NCBI RefSeq assembly: GCF_019492185.1
Contig: NZ_JAICCF010000001.1
Coordinates: 1,116,001-1,180,000, forward strand
Source of the DNA: Chitinophaga rhizophila
Lineage (GTDB): Bacteria > Bacteroidota > Bacteroidia > Chitinophagales > Chitinophagaceae
Direction: 5' to 3'
DNA length: 64,000 bases
Shown here piece by piece: positions 18,008 through 26,282 of the stretch (the first letter of the stretch is position 1; every line of letters begins with the position of its first letter). Position numbers and translations under genes: made by a program. The notes beneath the pieces are model-generated. The model was not told the origin of the DNA, searched no databases, and worked only from the letters and a program-made list of their open reading frames with translations.

Positions 18008-19747
18008 ATGAATTTGACCTTTAACAGACTTTTCGTTTTCACAAAAGATGGCAGAAAAACATTTGATTCATCTTTTGTACAAGGTGTAAATATAATCCAT
18101 GGACCAAATACCTCAGGAAAAAGCACCATTTTCCAACTTATACTTTATGCATTCGGAATAAATGAGTACAAGGAACAACTAAAAGATATTCTTGAAGAAG
18201 ACATAATTGTAAGGATTGATTGCATGATCAAAGTAGTGGGTGGTGAAATTAATTTAATACTTATTCGAGATGACGAATATTTAACAATAAAGGTTAATGA
18301 GGAACCAGCCTCTAAATTTTTAGGAGTTGGCGGGAATAGCTCTCGTGAACACATTAGGCTTAAAGAATATCTAGGTAATTTATTCGGCTTCACGATGCAC
18401 TTGGAAGGTAAAGATGAGTACAAACAAGCACCAATTGAGGCAATGTTTCTACCATATTATGTATCCCAATCTTTGGGCTGGGTGTACTTGAGAAAATCAT
18501 TTTCCGCCTTAGATTGGTTTAAGAACTTTAAAAACGATTTTTTTGATTACTATCTAGGTATTGAGAAATCTGAAGATCGTCTTGCTAAGCAACGGCTGCA
18601 AAGCGAATTGTATGAACTAAGACAAAAACATAATTTTTACGCCAATTTTGAGTCTACAAACCAAGACTTGACTATTGCACAAATAGCAGACGAGAGATTT
18701 ATTCAATTCTCTATTCAATTTGTGAAAGATCATTCTGCAGAAAAAAGTGAATTAAAAAAAACAGAAAGGCTGTTTGTTCTCAAATGTAATGAATTAGCTA
18801 AGGCAGAGCAACGCAGGCTTTTGTTACTGGAAGTAAATAGAAATCACAGCTTACAAATGCCTGGAATTAACAAATGTCCAACATGTGAACAACCACTTTC
18901 AGCAGAGCCTGAATCCATTTATCACTATTTTGTTGAGCATAATGATTCCGACAATGAACTAAAAATATTAAATAATAATATAAAAGAATTGGCGGGTGAG
19001 ATCAATGGATTAGAATCGAAAATTAAGAAGCTTAGAACGACCATAAAATTGTCGTACGATGTATTGGCATCATATGACGATCAGAATGTCAATTATGATA
19101 ACTGGTTGAATAATAAAAGTAATGTAAAGTTGTCAGAAAATGTAACATCAAGTTTAGGTAGTATCTCGAAAGAAATTAGTGAGAAGGAAGGCAAATTGGA
19201 AGACTTCAAAACGCCGGAGCAAGTTGAATACGATCGCAAAGCTAAGTCAATTTCATTTCAAAAAATGTTTACCAGCTATTTACCTCAATTAGATGTTAAA
19301 GCATTGACCGACGATCGTTATACTGACTTGTATAAAATCTCTGCATTTCCATATCAAGGAGTTGAATTGCATAACACGGTTTTAGCATACCATTTTGCTT
19401 TCAACAACACAATCCGTAATACAAAAGATATTCATCGATTTCCGTTTCTCCTTGATGGGATTTTTAAGGAGGACATGACACCAGCGACCAGAAAATTGAT
19501 TCTTGATTTTATCGAAAGGCAAAGGCCACTAGATTCACAAATTATTCTTTCCATAGCTAATGATAATGCTAGCGACATGATTGGACAATACGCTGAGGCG
19601 TTTACAGGCAGAAAACATCTAATACTAATTGGTGATGGAATGAAAAAACGTTCAATGTTAGTAGATTCTTCGCCTTTACAAAAAGCGTTTATGACTGAAA
19701 CACAACAAATTCTTTATGGAACACTTAAAAGTGATGAAGATTTTTAA
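18008..19747 (+). CDS. SMC/Rad50-like ATPase with zinc hook (LmuB-like)
   Basis: A 579-residue ATPase. The P-loop HGPNTSGKST is at residues 31-40. A coiled-coil arm follows, interrupted near residue 290 by CPTC, the zinc-hook cysteines of Rad50-type proteins. The second arm returns to a C-terminal ATPase half with the Walker B-like PFLLDGIFKED (about residue 483) and a final conserved ILSIAND segment. At 579 residues the arms are short. Such ATPases sense DNA structures or ends and release the nuclease effector, here the product of the gene three bases upstream. The Lamassu LmuB assignment is by architecture; an ABC-3C label would also fit. Confidence 0.78.
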   Translation: MNLTFNRLFVFTKDGRKTFDSSFVQGVNIIHGPNTSGKSTIFQLILYAFGINEYKEQLKDILEEDIIVRIDCMIKVVGGEINLILIRDDEYLTIKVNEEPASKFLGVGGNSSREHIRLKEYLGNLFGFTMHLEGKDEYKQAPIEAMFLPYYVSQSLGWVYLRKSFSALDWFKNFKNDFFDYYLGIEKSEDRLAKQRLQSELYELRQKHNFYANFESTNQDLTIAQIADERFIQFSIQFVKDHSAEKSELKKTERLFVLKCNELAKAEQRRLLLLEVNRNHSLQMPGINKCPTCEQPLSAEPESIYHYFVEHNDSDNELKILNNNIKELAGEINGLESKIKKLRTTIKLSYDVLASYDDQNVNYDNWLNNKSNVKLSENVTSSLGSISKEISEKEGKLEDFKTPEQVEYDRKAKSISFQKMFTSYLPQLDVKALTDDRYTDLYKISAFPYQGVELHNTVLAYHFAFNNTIRNTKDIHRFPFLLDGIFKEDMTPATRKLILDFIERQRPLDSQIILSIANDNASDMIGQYAEAFTGRKHLILIGDGMKKRSMLVDSSPLQKAFMTETQQILYGTLKSDEDF

Positions 19748-19850
19748 GATGACATGCCATTCTGATTAAAGTTAAGGGATAAAATTTCGCTCAAACATTG
19801 CATGAACCACCAATTATGAAATAAGCTTCAAATACACATCAACTTTAGAA

Positions 19851-20918
19851 ATGATACTACCACCTGCTGCGGAAGAACTATTGCCGGAATATGATGATTT
19901 TTTTAGTTCATATAGCGTGGACCTATTTTTTCATCCACTTAAAAGGGCCAAACTAAGTGCCCCAACCAAGAGAAGTTGCCGATTTTGCAACAAATCCTAT
20001 CCTGAGGTAACTTTTAAAAAAATTGCTCATATGCTTCCCGAGCTTATGGGGAACAAAAATTTCATCTCTGAATTTGAATGTGATTCCTGTAACTCTTATT
20101 TCAGCAAATATGAAACTGATCTGGCTAGCTTTTTAGGTATAACTAGGACTCTGAATTTGATGAAGGGAAAGAATAGTATTCCCAAGTTTAAGAATCCAGA
20201 TAAAAAGCTTGAGATATCATTTTCCGAAGATCGTAAAAATCTTCAGGTAATTTCCGATGGGCTTGAAAACAAGCATTGGGTAATAGATGAAAAGAAAAAA
20301 ACAATAACTTTTTTAGCAACAAAATCATCATATATTCCATTGAATATTTTTAAGATATTATTAAAAATTGGCTTTAGTTTTCTTAGAGAACAGGAAGATA
20401 TAGCGAATCTTCAATCTTTGAATAATTTTTTACTAAACGAAGAACTGAACCACAATTTTAGTAACAATCCGCAATTAAGAGTATTTATTCATTTCCTAGC
20501 AGGCAAAGGGGTTAAAGAACCATTAGTAATTCAATTTAAAAAAAGAAATGATGCAATGATTCAAAATTGTCCTACACTAGGTTTTATAATATATTTTTCA
20601 AATTATGTTTTTCAATTTTTTATGCCCGGACATATTGATGACCACAAAGTGTTTTCAATGTTTGGAAACTTTCAAATGCCACCCTGCCCGATATTGCTAG
20701 GAAAAAAGTACACTGATCGCTTTGGTATACCAGTAAGACAAATAGTTGATTTCAGTAGCGCTGAAAAGAAAATTGGGGAATCGCAAAAGATAGTATGCAC
20801 GTATGAATCAATACACTATCACGAACAGGCCAATTTTGCAATTTATAAAAAGAGGGCTAGCATGTTAAATAGGCTACGACATAAAATTTACAATCGAAGT
20901 TTTAATAAATCCTTCTAA
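19851..20918 (+). CDS. HNH-type endonuclease
   Basis: A 355-residue protein whose N-terminal zinc/HNH module is clear: CRFC at residues about 43-46, KKIAHMLPELMGNK (the AH catalytic strand), and ECDSCNSYFSKYE at about 77-89. This is the HNH_5-like arrangement in which two CxxC pairs hold the fold. The remaining 260 residues are unassigned, beta and helix mixed, and probably recognise the target. It follows the nuclease/ATPase pair by about 100 bases on the same strand. It may be an accessory or an independent defence gene. The minus-strand protein at 52417-53472 has the same N-terminal design. Confidence 0.72.
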   Translation: MILPPAAEELLPEYDDFFSSYSVDLFFHPLKRAKLSAPTKRSCRFCNKSYPEVTFKKIAHMLPELMGNKNFISEFECDSCNSYFSKYETDLASFLGITRTLNLMKGKNSIPKFKNPDKKLEISFSEDRKNLQVISDGLENKHWVIDEKKKTITFLATKSSYIPLNIFKILLKIGFSFLREQEDIANLQSLNNFLLNEELNHNFSNNPQLRVFIHFLAGKGVKEPLVIQFKKRNDAMIQNCPTLGFIIYFSNYVFQFFMPGHIDDHKVFSMFGNFQMPPCPILLGKKYTDRFGIPVRQIVDFSSAEKKIGESQKIVCTYESIHYHEQANFAIYKKRASMLNRLRHKIYNRSFNKSF

Positions 20919-21384
20919 CAATTGGTGTCGTATCGCAGGATTTTTATTGCTGAATATATACAAATCCTTTCTTAAAGATTGAATTATCGAAAGCATTGAC
21001 ATTGACACTCAGACGAGCTCTAGTGAATTCTAAACATAAAGATTGAACTTACAAGGGCATTTGAGTTTAATATTTAAATTTCCTCATAACTCTAACCAGC
21101 CAATGCGTTGCGTCAAATATGCCAATTTACTCACAATAAATGCCATTAAATAAAAGTGTTTAAAACTCAAAGAACTTGCTTTAGCAAGCAAGCGAAACAA
21201 TTCTCCGATCAAGACGGTGTCATATTAAAAACATGCCTAAATCTATGTCCAATCAGACTAAAACATTATATTTGCATTGACAGGTTATAACTGTTTAAAA
21301 CCGAATAAAAACATTTAAACCGGAACAACGCGGATTTGTTGCCGGAAAAATGACTAAAACCTTTTATAAAATATTGAGTCTCAA
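20919..21384. other. AT-rich non-coding stretch before the element boundary
   Basis: There is no convincing gene in these 466 bases. A small hairpin (CTTGCT..AGCAAG) sits near 21177-21192. The stretch ends at the tRNA-like junction of the integrative element, so it is the outside flank of that element. Confidence 0.45.
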
Positions 21385-21410
21385 ACTGGTCATGTGCCAG
21401 TTCTGGGCAC
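21385..21410 (+). repeat. Junction A: tRNA 3'-end-like attachment site
   Basis: ACTGG-7-CCAGT (21385-21389 and 21397-21401) forms a perfect 5-bp stem with a 7-base loop. It is followed by the seven bases TCTGGGC and an A, exactly the geometry of a T-arm plus the 3' acceptor strand of a tRNA. The loop (TCATGTG) has lost the TTCGAAT consensus and no rest of a tRNA lies upstream, so this is a fragment, as expected at one end of an element inserted in a tRNA gene. The GCCCAGA acceptor partner suggests a leucine tRNA, but that is a guess. Confidence 0.55.
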
Positions 21411-21415
21411 TTAAC

Positions 21416-21454
21416 AGCCTTACAAGTCATTGATTTGTAAGGCTTTTTTATTTT
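21416..21454 (+). terminator. Strong intrinsic terminator after junction A
   Basis: A perfect 10-bp stem (AGCCTTACAA at 21416-21425, TTGTAAGGCT at 21435-21444) with a 9-base loop is followed by TTTTTTATTTT. This is a classic rho-independent terminator, six bases after the junction core. It resembles what follows a tRNA gene and may have been brought in with the attachment site. Confidence 0.75.
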
Positions 21455-21457
21455 CGC

Positions 21458-21647
21458 GAGTGTCGGTTTTTCATGCTTTTTAGCCCTTTTTCCCACTATT
21501 TACGACACTCAAATGACACTCGCAATGACACGCAGAATTGCAGGCACTCCACCGGAACACAACCGGAATCGAACCTTTAATTTTTTGCATCAAAAATGGG
21601 TTAAAAAGGCTTATTTGACACCCGGTTTGACACTCGCCATGACACTC
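21458..21647. repeat. GACACTC arm-type site array upstream of the integrase
   Basis: The heptamer GACACTC or a one-base variant occurs at 21504, 21515 and 21527 (11-12 bp apart), and again at 21617, 21629 and 21641 (12 bp apart). An inverted copy (GAGTGTC) is at 21458-21464, close to the junction core. Two helically phased triplets between an att core and an integrase gene is how arm-type integrase binding sites and excisionase sites are arranged. A 113-codon frame that overlaps them (21513-21854) looks spurious. Confidence 0.6.
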
Positions 21648-21850
21648 ACTTCTGGCAGTGAAACGCAAGCCTACATGGCAGTTCTGCCATTTTGTACAGG
21701 GTTGTTTTTAAAATTATTTTCAAGATTGTTGTTCCCGCTTTCTTTCACAAACTTTCACCGGATGGTGGCTGGCATTAGTTACCCTGTTTTTATTGTTGGC
21801 ATGGCATACTCATTGGGCTTCTCTCCTGTAACCTTAAAAAATGAAAACCT

Positions 21851-22945
21851 ATGAACATTGGAGAAAAGCTCAATAAGAAGGGAGATAAGATCTATTTCTT
21901 TTATGATTTAGGTCGCGACCCCGGACAGCGACCTTCTACCGGCGTATTTATATATGCCAATCCACAAAACCAGATCCAAAAGAACTTCAATAAAGAAGCG
22001 CTGAAGATACTGGAGACTAAAAAGAGCCAGTTAACTATAGAGCAGCAAGCGGTTGGTACACCGGTTATCCCCGCTCATAAGTTCAAGGCAAACTTTGTTG
22101 AGTATTTTGAGGAATACATCAAATTAAATAAACGAGAGGGCAACCGGCATCTGGCCTGCTGTCTTACCAAGTTTAAGGCTTATATCAAAAGTGATTTTAT
22201 CTCACCGGTAGATATTACGGAGAACTTCTGTAAACGGTTCCGGCGGCATTTGCTGGATACACTAACCGGCGAAACCCCGGCTAACTATTATGCACGCTTC
22301 AAATGGGTGGTGAAAGCTGCTACTAAGGATGGATATTTCAGGAGTAACCCGACAGAGGATATTCCGGCGGTGCGTAATCCAAGCGCTGCGTTGAAGGAAC
22401 ACCTGGAATCAGAGGAATACGTTGCCTTACTTAACACGCCCTGTTTTAACCAGCAGGTGAAGCTGGCATTTTTGTTTAGCTGTTATACCGGGCTTAGATG
22501 GGTGGATGTAAAAAGGCTGGAATGGCAGGATTTACAAGGTGGCACATTAATTACAAGGATCATCCAGCAGAAAACAGGCAAGCCTGTGGTGCTTACCCTG
22601 CACCCTATAGCCCTTGCTATTCTGGAAGAGATAAAACAACTATCCCTGGGTAAAACTACTTCGACCAATAAAGTATTTAGCCTGCCTACGGCAAATGGAG
22701 CTAATAAGGTATTAGGAGAATGGATTAAACGGGCTGGTGTCAATAAATATGTAACATGGTCTTGTGCCCGGTTAAGTTTCTCTATTCTCTTAAAGGATAA
22801 GAATGTGGATGACGTTACTATTGCTTATCTGATGGGCCATACAACTACCAGACAGGTGCAGCAGACTTACAAAAGGCATAAACCCAAAGATCAGTCAGAG
22901 GCAATCAGTCACTTGCCTTCTTTTAATATTGCAAGTTTCCTTTAG
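21851..22945 (+). CDS. Tyrosine recombinase (integrase)
   Basis: A 364-residue site-specific recombinase. Residues about 80-160 form a SAM-like core-binding domain (KFKANFVEYFEEYIKLNK...). The catalytic domain holds R216 (CYTGLRWVDVKRL), K241 (QQKTGK), R307 (TWSCARLSF), H330 (LMGHTTT) and the nucleophile Y340 (VQQTYKRH). The box II position normally filled by His (HxxR) is Ser304, and the usual RH pair is R-L. It lies beside junction A and the arm-site array and is followed by a bidirectional terminator, so it is the integrase of the 22-kb element. Bacteroidetes recombinases often vary at the first His, so activity is still plausible. Confidence 0.88.
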   Translation: MNIGEKLNKKGDKIYFFYDLGRDPGQRPSTGVFIYANPQNQIQKNFNKEALKILETKKSQLTIEQQAVGTPVIPAHKFKANFVEYFEEYIKLNKREGNRHLACCLTKFKAYIKSDFISPVDITENFCKRFRRHLLDTLTGETPANYYARFKWVVKAATKDGYFRSNPTEDIPAVRNPSAALKEHLESEEYVALLNTPCFNQQVKLAFLFSCYTGLRWVDVKRLEWQDLQGGTLITRIIQQKTGKPVVLTLHPIALAILEEIKQLSLGKTTSTNKVFSLPTANGANKVLGEWIKRAGVNKYVTWSCARLSFSILLKDKNVDDVTIAYLMGHTTTRQVQQTYKRHKPKDQSEAISHLPSFNIASFL

Positions 22946-22955
22946 GCTAAAACAA

Positions 22956-22983
22956 CAGGGCTATTCGATTTTGAATAGCCCTG
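22956..22983. terminator. Bidirectional terminator between integrase and excisionase-like gene
   Basis: A perfect 11-bp stem (CAGGGCTATTC, GAATAGCCCTG) with a 6-base loop sits between the convergent integrase and the excisionase-like gene. T-rich sequence on the plus side and A-rich sequence on the other fit termination in both directions. Confidence 0.7.
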
Positions 22984-22988
22984 CTTTA

Positions 22989-23237
22989 CTATGCAACTCT
23001 TAATTTGACCTGCGGGGTTGCAGCCTGCACTGCCGCCGTTTCACCAGACAACATCTTGTCTATATCTTCTTTCCTGTAATAACCACTATTGGTTTTGTAA
23101 ACCCTATATTCTTCGCAGTTCTTTGCAAATTGCGTTCGGCCAAGGTTACAATAAATCAGCGCTTCTTCTGGTTTTAGGAAGGGTTTAAAACAGAGTGCAA
23201 CTGCTCGCATGATTAGTAGATCGTCACGTTTTATCAT
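22989..23237 (-). CDS. Excisionase-like small helix-turn-helix protein
   Basis: An 82-residue protein with a MerR/excisionase-type winged helix: KPEEALIYCNLGRTQFAKNC is the helix-turn-helix (residues about 22-41), and YKTNSGYYRKEDIDKMLSG is the wing and following helix. Proteins like this direct recombination toward excision or control integrase. It lies directly downstream of, and convergent with, the integrase, sharing the terminator at 22956-22983. It is the last gene of the minus-strand cluster that runs from 28.3 kb. Confidence 0.65.
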   Translation of the reverse strand: MIKRDDLLIMRAVALCFKPFLKPEEALIYCNLGRTQFAKNCEEYRVYKTNSGYYRKEDIDKMLSGETAAVQAATPQVKLRVA

Positions 23238-23350
23238 ACCGTATAGTTTAGTGTTGAAATTTTACCTTTCTATAAGAGTAAGGCTTAAGTTATTGGGTAA
23301 AGAGAACCACCACTACAGGTAATCCTGTGGTGGTAAGACAGGTTTTAGTG

Positions 23351-23599
23351 TTAGTCTTCATCCTCTTCGTCATCATCCTCGTCTTCCTCATTCTCATGGT
23401 AGTCGGAGATAATATCTTCGGCTTCATGGATGGCATCCCGCTGTTCTTTTTCGTATTCCACTTCAATAGTGATGTAACCATCCTCTTCATCAGTGCCAGT
23501 AATACTATTGGTGATATCGTTTTCCAGTAATACATCGGCTACCCGGATCAGCACATCTACAGGTACCTGTAATTCGCGTTTTGTAATAACTGTTTGCAT
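23351..23599 (-). CDS. Small acidic protein, paralogue of the 24347-24613 gene
   Basis: An 82-residue protein from ATG 23599 (MQTVITKREL); the longer upstream frame overlaps the next gene and is less likely. The body PVDVLIRVADVLLENDI...GYITIEVEYEKEQRDAIHEAEDIISDY aligns over its whole length with the product of 24347-24613 (PIDVLLDIIRILFNNRL...). The last 15 residues are almost all Asp/Glu. The function is unknown. The paired copies suggest a duplicated small regulator of the element. Confidence 0.6.
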   Translation of the reverse strand: MQTVITKRELQVPVDVLIRVADVLLENDITNSITGTDEEDGYITIEVEYEKEQRDAIHEAEDIISDYHENEEDEDDDEEDED

Positions 23600-23630
23600 A
23601 AAATAAATGGATTTAGAGGTTATGAAATGA

Positions 23631-24317
23631 TTATTCTGAAAAGTTGAGTTCACGGAACTTTACCAGCGGCACCATAGCTGCCAGCGTAAAACGGCAGGCA
23701 ATGAGGGCCGCTTTCCGTTTAAGCGTTAAACGAAAGCGGGTTTTGCCTTTCGGCTTAACGTTATAAACAATGCGGTCAAGGTTATGTATGATGTCTTTTA
23801 CCAGCGCGGTGTAGGGATAATCAGCAGGTAGTTGCCGGTAAGGATGTGCCGCCGCCATATCAGCAAACGAATCCCGCAAAAGAACTAATGCCTCGTTAGG
23901 TATGGAAGGGATATTGCTTAAACGAAGCATGTTTTCCAGCAGGCAGCGCAACCGAAGGCTTACCCATTTTACTGGCTGTATGCCATAGGTTCCCCAATAT
24001 TGGTCTGGGTTTTCAAATATAAATGTGTAGTTATTACTATCCAGGCATTCCTGCACCGCTTCAAGCAGCCGGGAATATACCTGCTGATAGGGCTGGTCTT
24101 GTTGCCTTACCAAATAATCTGGTTTATTTGCATCAGTTTTTGCTTCTTCCAGCAAAACTGCTGGCTCATTACCGGTTGAGGTGTTGGTGTCTGCATCAGC
24201 TAATGCCAATCCATTTCGTTTGTAAAATGCTAACTGCTTGCAGGTATCACTACAATATTTACGGGTGCTCCGTAAGGCTTGCATGGGTGTGCCACAGTAT
24301 TGACAGGTAGTTGTCAT
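23631..24317 (-). CDS. Zinc-finger hypothetical protein of mobile elements
   Basis: A 228-residue protein with an N-terminal zinc finger: CQYC at residues 5-8 and CSDTCKQLAFYKR at about 22-34, the C-x2-C...C-x3-C form seen in small zinc ribbons that are related to MYND or DNA-gyrase-inhibitor types. A Thr/Asp-rich linker joins it to a helical C-terminal domain (QQVYSRLLEAVQECL, then LKRKAALIACRFTL). I know no function. It is in the same minus-strand cluster, spaced 29 bases from its upstream neighbour, and the gap holds a copy of the GTTTAACGGTAAAC-like motif. Confidence 0.6.
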   Translation of the reverse strand: MTTTCQYCGTPMQALRSTRKYCSDTCKQLAFYKRNGLALADADTNTSTGNEPAVLLEEAKTDANKPDYLVRQQDQPYQQVYSRLLEAVQECLDSNNYTFIFENPDQYWGTYGIQPVKWVSLRLRCLLENMLRLSNIPSIPNEALVLLRDSFADMAAAHPYRQLPADYPYTALVKDIIHNLDRIVYNVKPKGKTRFRLTLKRKAALIACRFTLAAMVPLVKFRELNFSE

Positions 24318-24346
24318 TGATGTCAGTTTAACGGTAAACGGTCTTG

Positions 24347-24613
24347 TTAATAGTCGATGGCTTCATCCTGTGGAGCGCCTTTAACGTAATAATTGTAATC
24401 ATCCAATATGCCGATGATGTTTTTTAAAGCTTTCTGGTATTTAGGGTTACCCTGTTGGTGGGTAATTTGCACCAGCAGGGTGCTTTCCTGCTCATTGATG
24501 CCTTCTACCTGCCAGTGTAGACGGTTATTGAACAGGATGCGAATGATGTCCAGTAAAACATCAATGGGAATAGTGTGTGAACTGGTTGTAGCGGGCTTAT
24601 TAGCACTTTGCAT
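24347..24613 (-). CDS. Small protein, paralogue of the 23351-23599 gene
   Basis: An 88-residue protein (PIDVLLDIIRILFNN, then LLVQITHQQGNPKYQKALKNIIGILDDYNYYV). It shares strand-helix order and about a third of positions with the acidic paralogue two genes downstream, but lacks the acidic tail. The function is unknown. Confidence 0.6.
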   Translation of the reverse strand: MQSANKPATTSSHTIPIDVLLDIIRILFNNRLHWQVEGINEQESTLLVQITHQQGNPKYQKALKNIIGILDDYNYYVKGAPQDEAIDY

Positions 24614-24634
24614 GGTGATGCGTTTTTTAAGTTC

Positions 24635-25003
24635 TTAATCCATCAGCGAGATACCGGTTGCAGTATGATGGTTATCGCTAACAGCTTTGTGTTGGTCTTG
24701 TTGGTTCCGCTTCTTCCACTTCTTTACTTGTTTTTTCAGTCTTGCTTTTTCAGGGTCCTGGGCTTGCGGTGACGGGTGCTTTTGTGTATATAACCAATAA
24801 GCCAGCAGGCAGAGGCCCGCTATAACGATCAGCGGATGAGTCAATAACTTATGCCATGGTTGTAACGCCCCCTTTTCTGTGGGTAATATACCAGATAGGC
24901 GGTTTAACAGGTCCTGCGGAGCTATAGGCGTTTTGGGGGCTTTCTCCCTTGCCGCTGCTGGATCAGGTGGTACTTGTTTTGAGTCAGGTGTTGTTGTTGA
25001 CAT
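24635..25003 (-). CDS. Single-span membrane protein
   Basis: A 122-residue protein with a disordered, Pro-rich N-terminus (about 45 residues), one hydrophobic segment (PLIVIAGLCLLAYWLY, residues about 57-72), and a very basic C-terminal part (KARLKKQVKKWKKRN). There is no cleavable signal peptide. The basic side should face the cytoplasm or DNA. The role is unknown. Its upstream region contains the most regular copy of the palindromic motif GTTTACCGGTAAAC. Confidence 0.55.
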   Translation of the reverse strand: MSTTTPDSKQVPPDPAAAREKAPKTPIAPQDLLNRLSGILPTEKGALQPWHKLLTHPLIVIAGLCLLAYWLYTQKHPSPQAQDPEKARLKKQVKKWKKRNQQDQHKAVSDNHHTATGISLMD

Positions 25004-25012
25004 ACAGGTTGG

Positions 25013-25179
25013 GTTTACCGGTAAACGGAGTTGATTTTTTACGTTTACCGTTCTGTATGCAAAGATGAGAATAGAAAGAAGGCTGGTATCCCCCTATAGG
25101 GATACCTATGTTTTAAAAATAGTTAGTAGGCTTCAAGTGAGGATACCGTTTAACGGTAATCTGTTTGTATTAACGGTAA
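25013..25179. promoter_or_regulatory. Cluster of GTTTACCGGTAAAC-type palindromes
   Basis: The gap between minus-strand genes contains the perfect 14-bp palindrome GTTTACCGGTAAAC at 25013-25026, a half-site GTTTACCG at 25043-25050, a near-palindrome TACCGTTTAACGGTA at 25144-25158, and TTAACGGTAA at 25170. Related copies lie at 24326-24341 and 27606-27622, both in gaps, and near 27210 inside a gene. The spread of one motif across intergenic gaps of the same cluster suggests operators for a shared regulator. Confidence 0.45.
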
Positions 25180-25189
25180 GCAATAGCTG

Positions 25190-26008
25190 TTATTTCCTGA
25201 TCCGTTTTTCATGCTGCCGGATATCTTCATCAATAAGGGCAACAGCACTGTCCAGGTGAAGATCTGTGAAGTAAGGGCGAATATATTGAAGGTCTGCCAA
25301 CAACTGTGTGCCTGCTTTGTGATCGGGTATTTTAGCGTATTTCTTATAGATGTCTGAATTTTGCAGGCTGGTAAACTTTACTCCTGTCAGCAGGTGCGCC
25401 AGTCTTACTACATCACTGATATTGCCATTATCCCGGTGTTCTGTCTGGAACCCTGCTTTGAGCAGGTAATATAAGGTGAGCAATTGCCGGTAGCGGGTTG
25501 CCTCTTTATCCGGTTCTTCTGTAGCAGGTGCAGTTACAGTTTCTACGTCAAGCCCCTCCGGCTCCTTTTGCAGGTAAAGGAAATTAATGGCCCATTCCAG
25601 CATGTTTTGACAGAGTTGGAGAAATTGACTGATTTCATCTGCTGATAAAAATTGCTCCGCACCTGTTAAGCTGTTGAAGATCTCACTGGAATAAATCTCT
25701 TTCTGCGCCAGCACGGTATCGTAGTAAAAATAGGCATAAAAGCACTTGCTCACATAAGGCCTAAGGGTTTTGCCATAGCGTTTGAGTAATGCTAAATCTT
25801 TTGCTTTGTACTGATACCAGAATTGATCGCTATGAACACCCTCCTGCCGGGCCAATTGTACAAGACTTAACAGGTGTTCGGAAATTTCCAGTTGTTGCAA
25901 TACGGTGTAGTGTTCCATTATTGCCTCGTAGTCATGCTGGAATTTTTGTGCCAGTGGGGCGGCAACATGGTTGCGGGGTGGGTTTAAGGGAGTTTCTTTC
26001 GTAGGCAT
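25190..26008 (-). CDS. RteC-like regulatory protein
   Basis: A 272-residue all-helical protein. The C-terminal third resembles the RteC region that reads F-K-W-x(n)-L-x-E-L-I-Y-A-L...: here RQLLTLYYLLKAGFQTEHRDN (residues about 174-194), ISDVVRLAHLLTGVKF, and ADLQYIRPYFTDLHLD. RteC activates excision genes in the CTnDOT family of Bacteroidetes conjugative transposons. The place upstream of the membrane protein and small genes, with a histidine kinase further up, mirrors the RteA/B/C order. The similarity is moderate and I would call it RteC-like. Confidence 0.6.
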   Translation of the reverse strand: MPTKETPLNPPRNHVAAPLAQKFQHDYEAIMEHYTVLQQLEISEHLLSLVQLARQEGVHSDQFWYQYKAKDLALLKRYGKTLRPYVSKCFYAYFYYDTVLAQKEIYSSEIFNSLTGAEQFLSADEISQFLQLCQNMLEWAINFLYLQKEPEGLDVETVTAPATEEPDKEATRYRQLLTLYYLLKAGFQTEHRDNGNISDVVRLAHLLTGVKFTSLQNSDIYKKYAKIPDHKAGTQLLADLQYIRPYFTDLHLDSAVALIDEDIRQHEKRIRK

Positions 26009-26064
26009 ACTACTAATATAATAAAAACCGGTAATAATTCTGCCTCCCTTATTTGCCGGGTAGC

Positions 26065-26271
26065 TTATCCCGGCTTGTTCTTCTCTTCCTCCTTTGTGAA
26101 GGACAAGAACACCTTTGTGGCTTTTACGATTGCAGGATCATTGGTATGCAGAAAATCGTTTACCGATACGTGGTTAACGTAAAACTGTACCAGTGCCTGC
26201 AAGGTACATTGGGTAATTTCCGTAAGAATATAGCTGTCGTGCGTGTGGTGCAGGGTAAGTCGCTTTTTCAT
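26065..26271 (-). CDS. Small hypothetical protein
   Basis: A 68-residue protein (YILTEITQCTLQALVQFYVNHVSVNDFL, then a Lys/Glu-rich tail). It resembles the 131-residue product of the next upstream gene in having a helix followed by a short I-x-V-x-Y-L/F-L segment (IQFWIDHILIVSYLL there), so the two could be related. It lies 11 bases after that gene on the same strand. The function is unknown. Confidence 0.45.
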   Translation of the reverse strand: MKKRLTLHHTHDSYILTEITQCTLQALVQFYVNHVSVNDFLHTNDPAIVKATKVFLSFTKEEEKNKPG

Positions 26272-26282
26272 ATGGTTAATAT

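Noticed and set aside
21266..21496. A 76-codon minus-strand frame across junction A and its terminator
   Set aside because: It runs through the hairpin and the tRNA-like core, so its codons reflect RNA structure rather than protein.
21513..21854. A 113-codon plus-strand frame upstream of the integrase
   Set aside because: It is built on the GACACTC repeats and low-complexity hydrophobic codons, overlaps the integrase start, and has no protein-like pattern. It is better explained as the integrase control region.
23290..23535. An 81-codon minus-strand Met/Lys/Thr-rich frame
   Set aside because: It is an alternate-frame shadow of the acidic-tail gene at 23351-23599.
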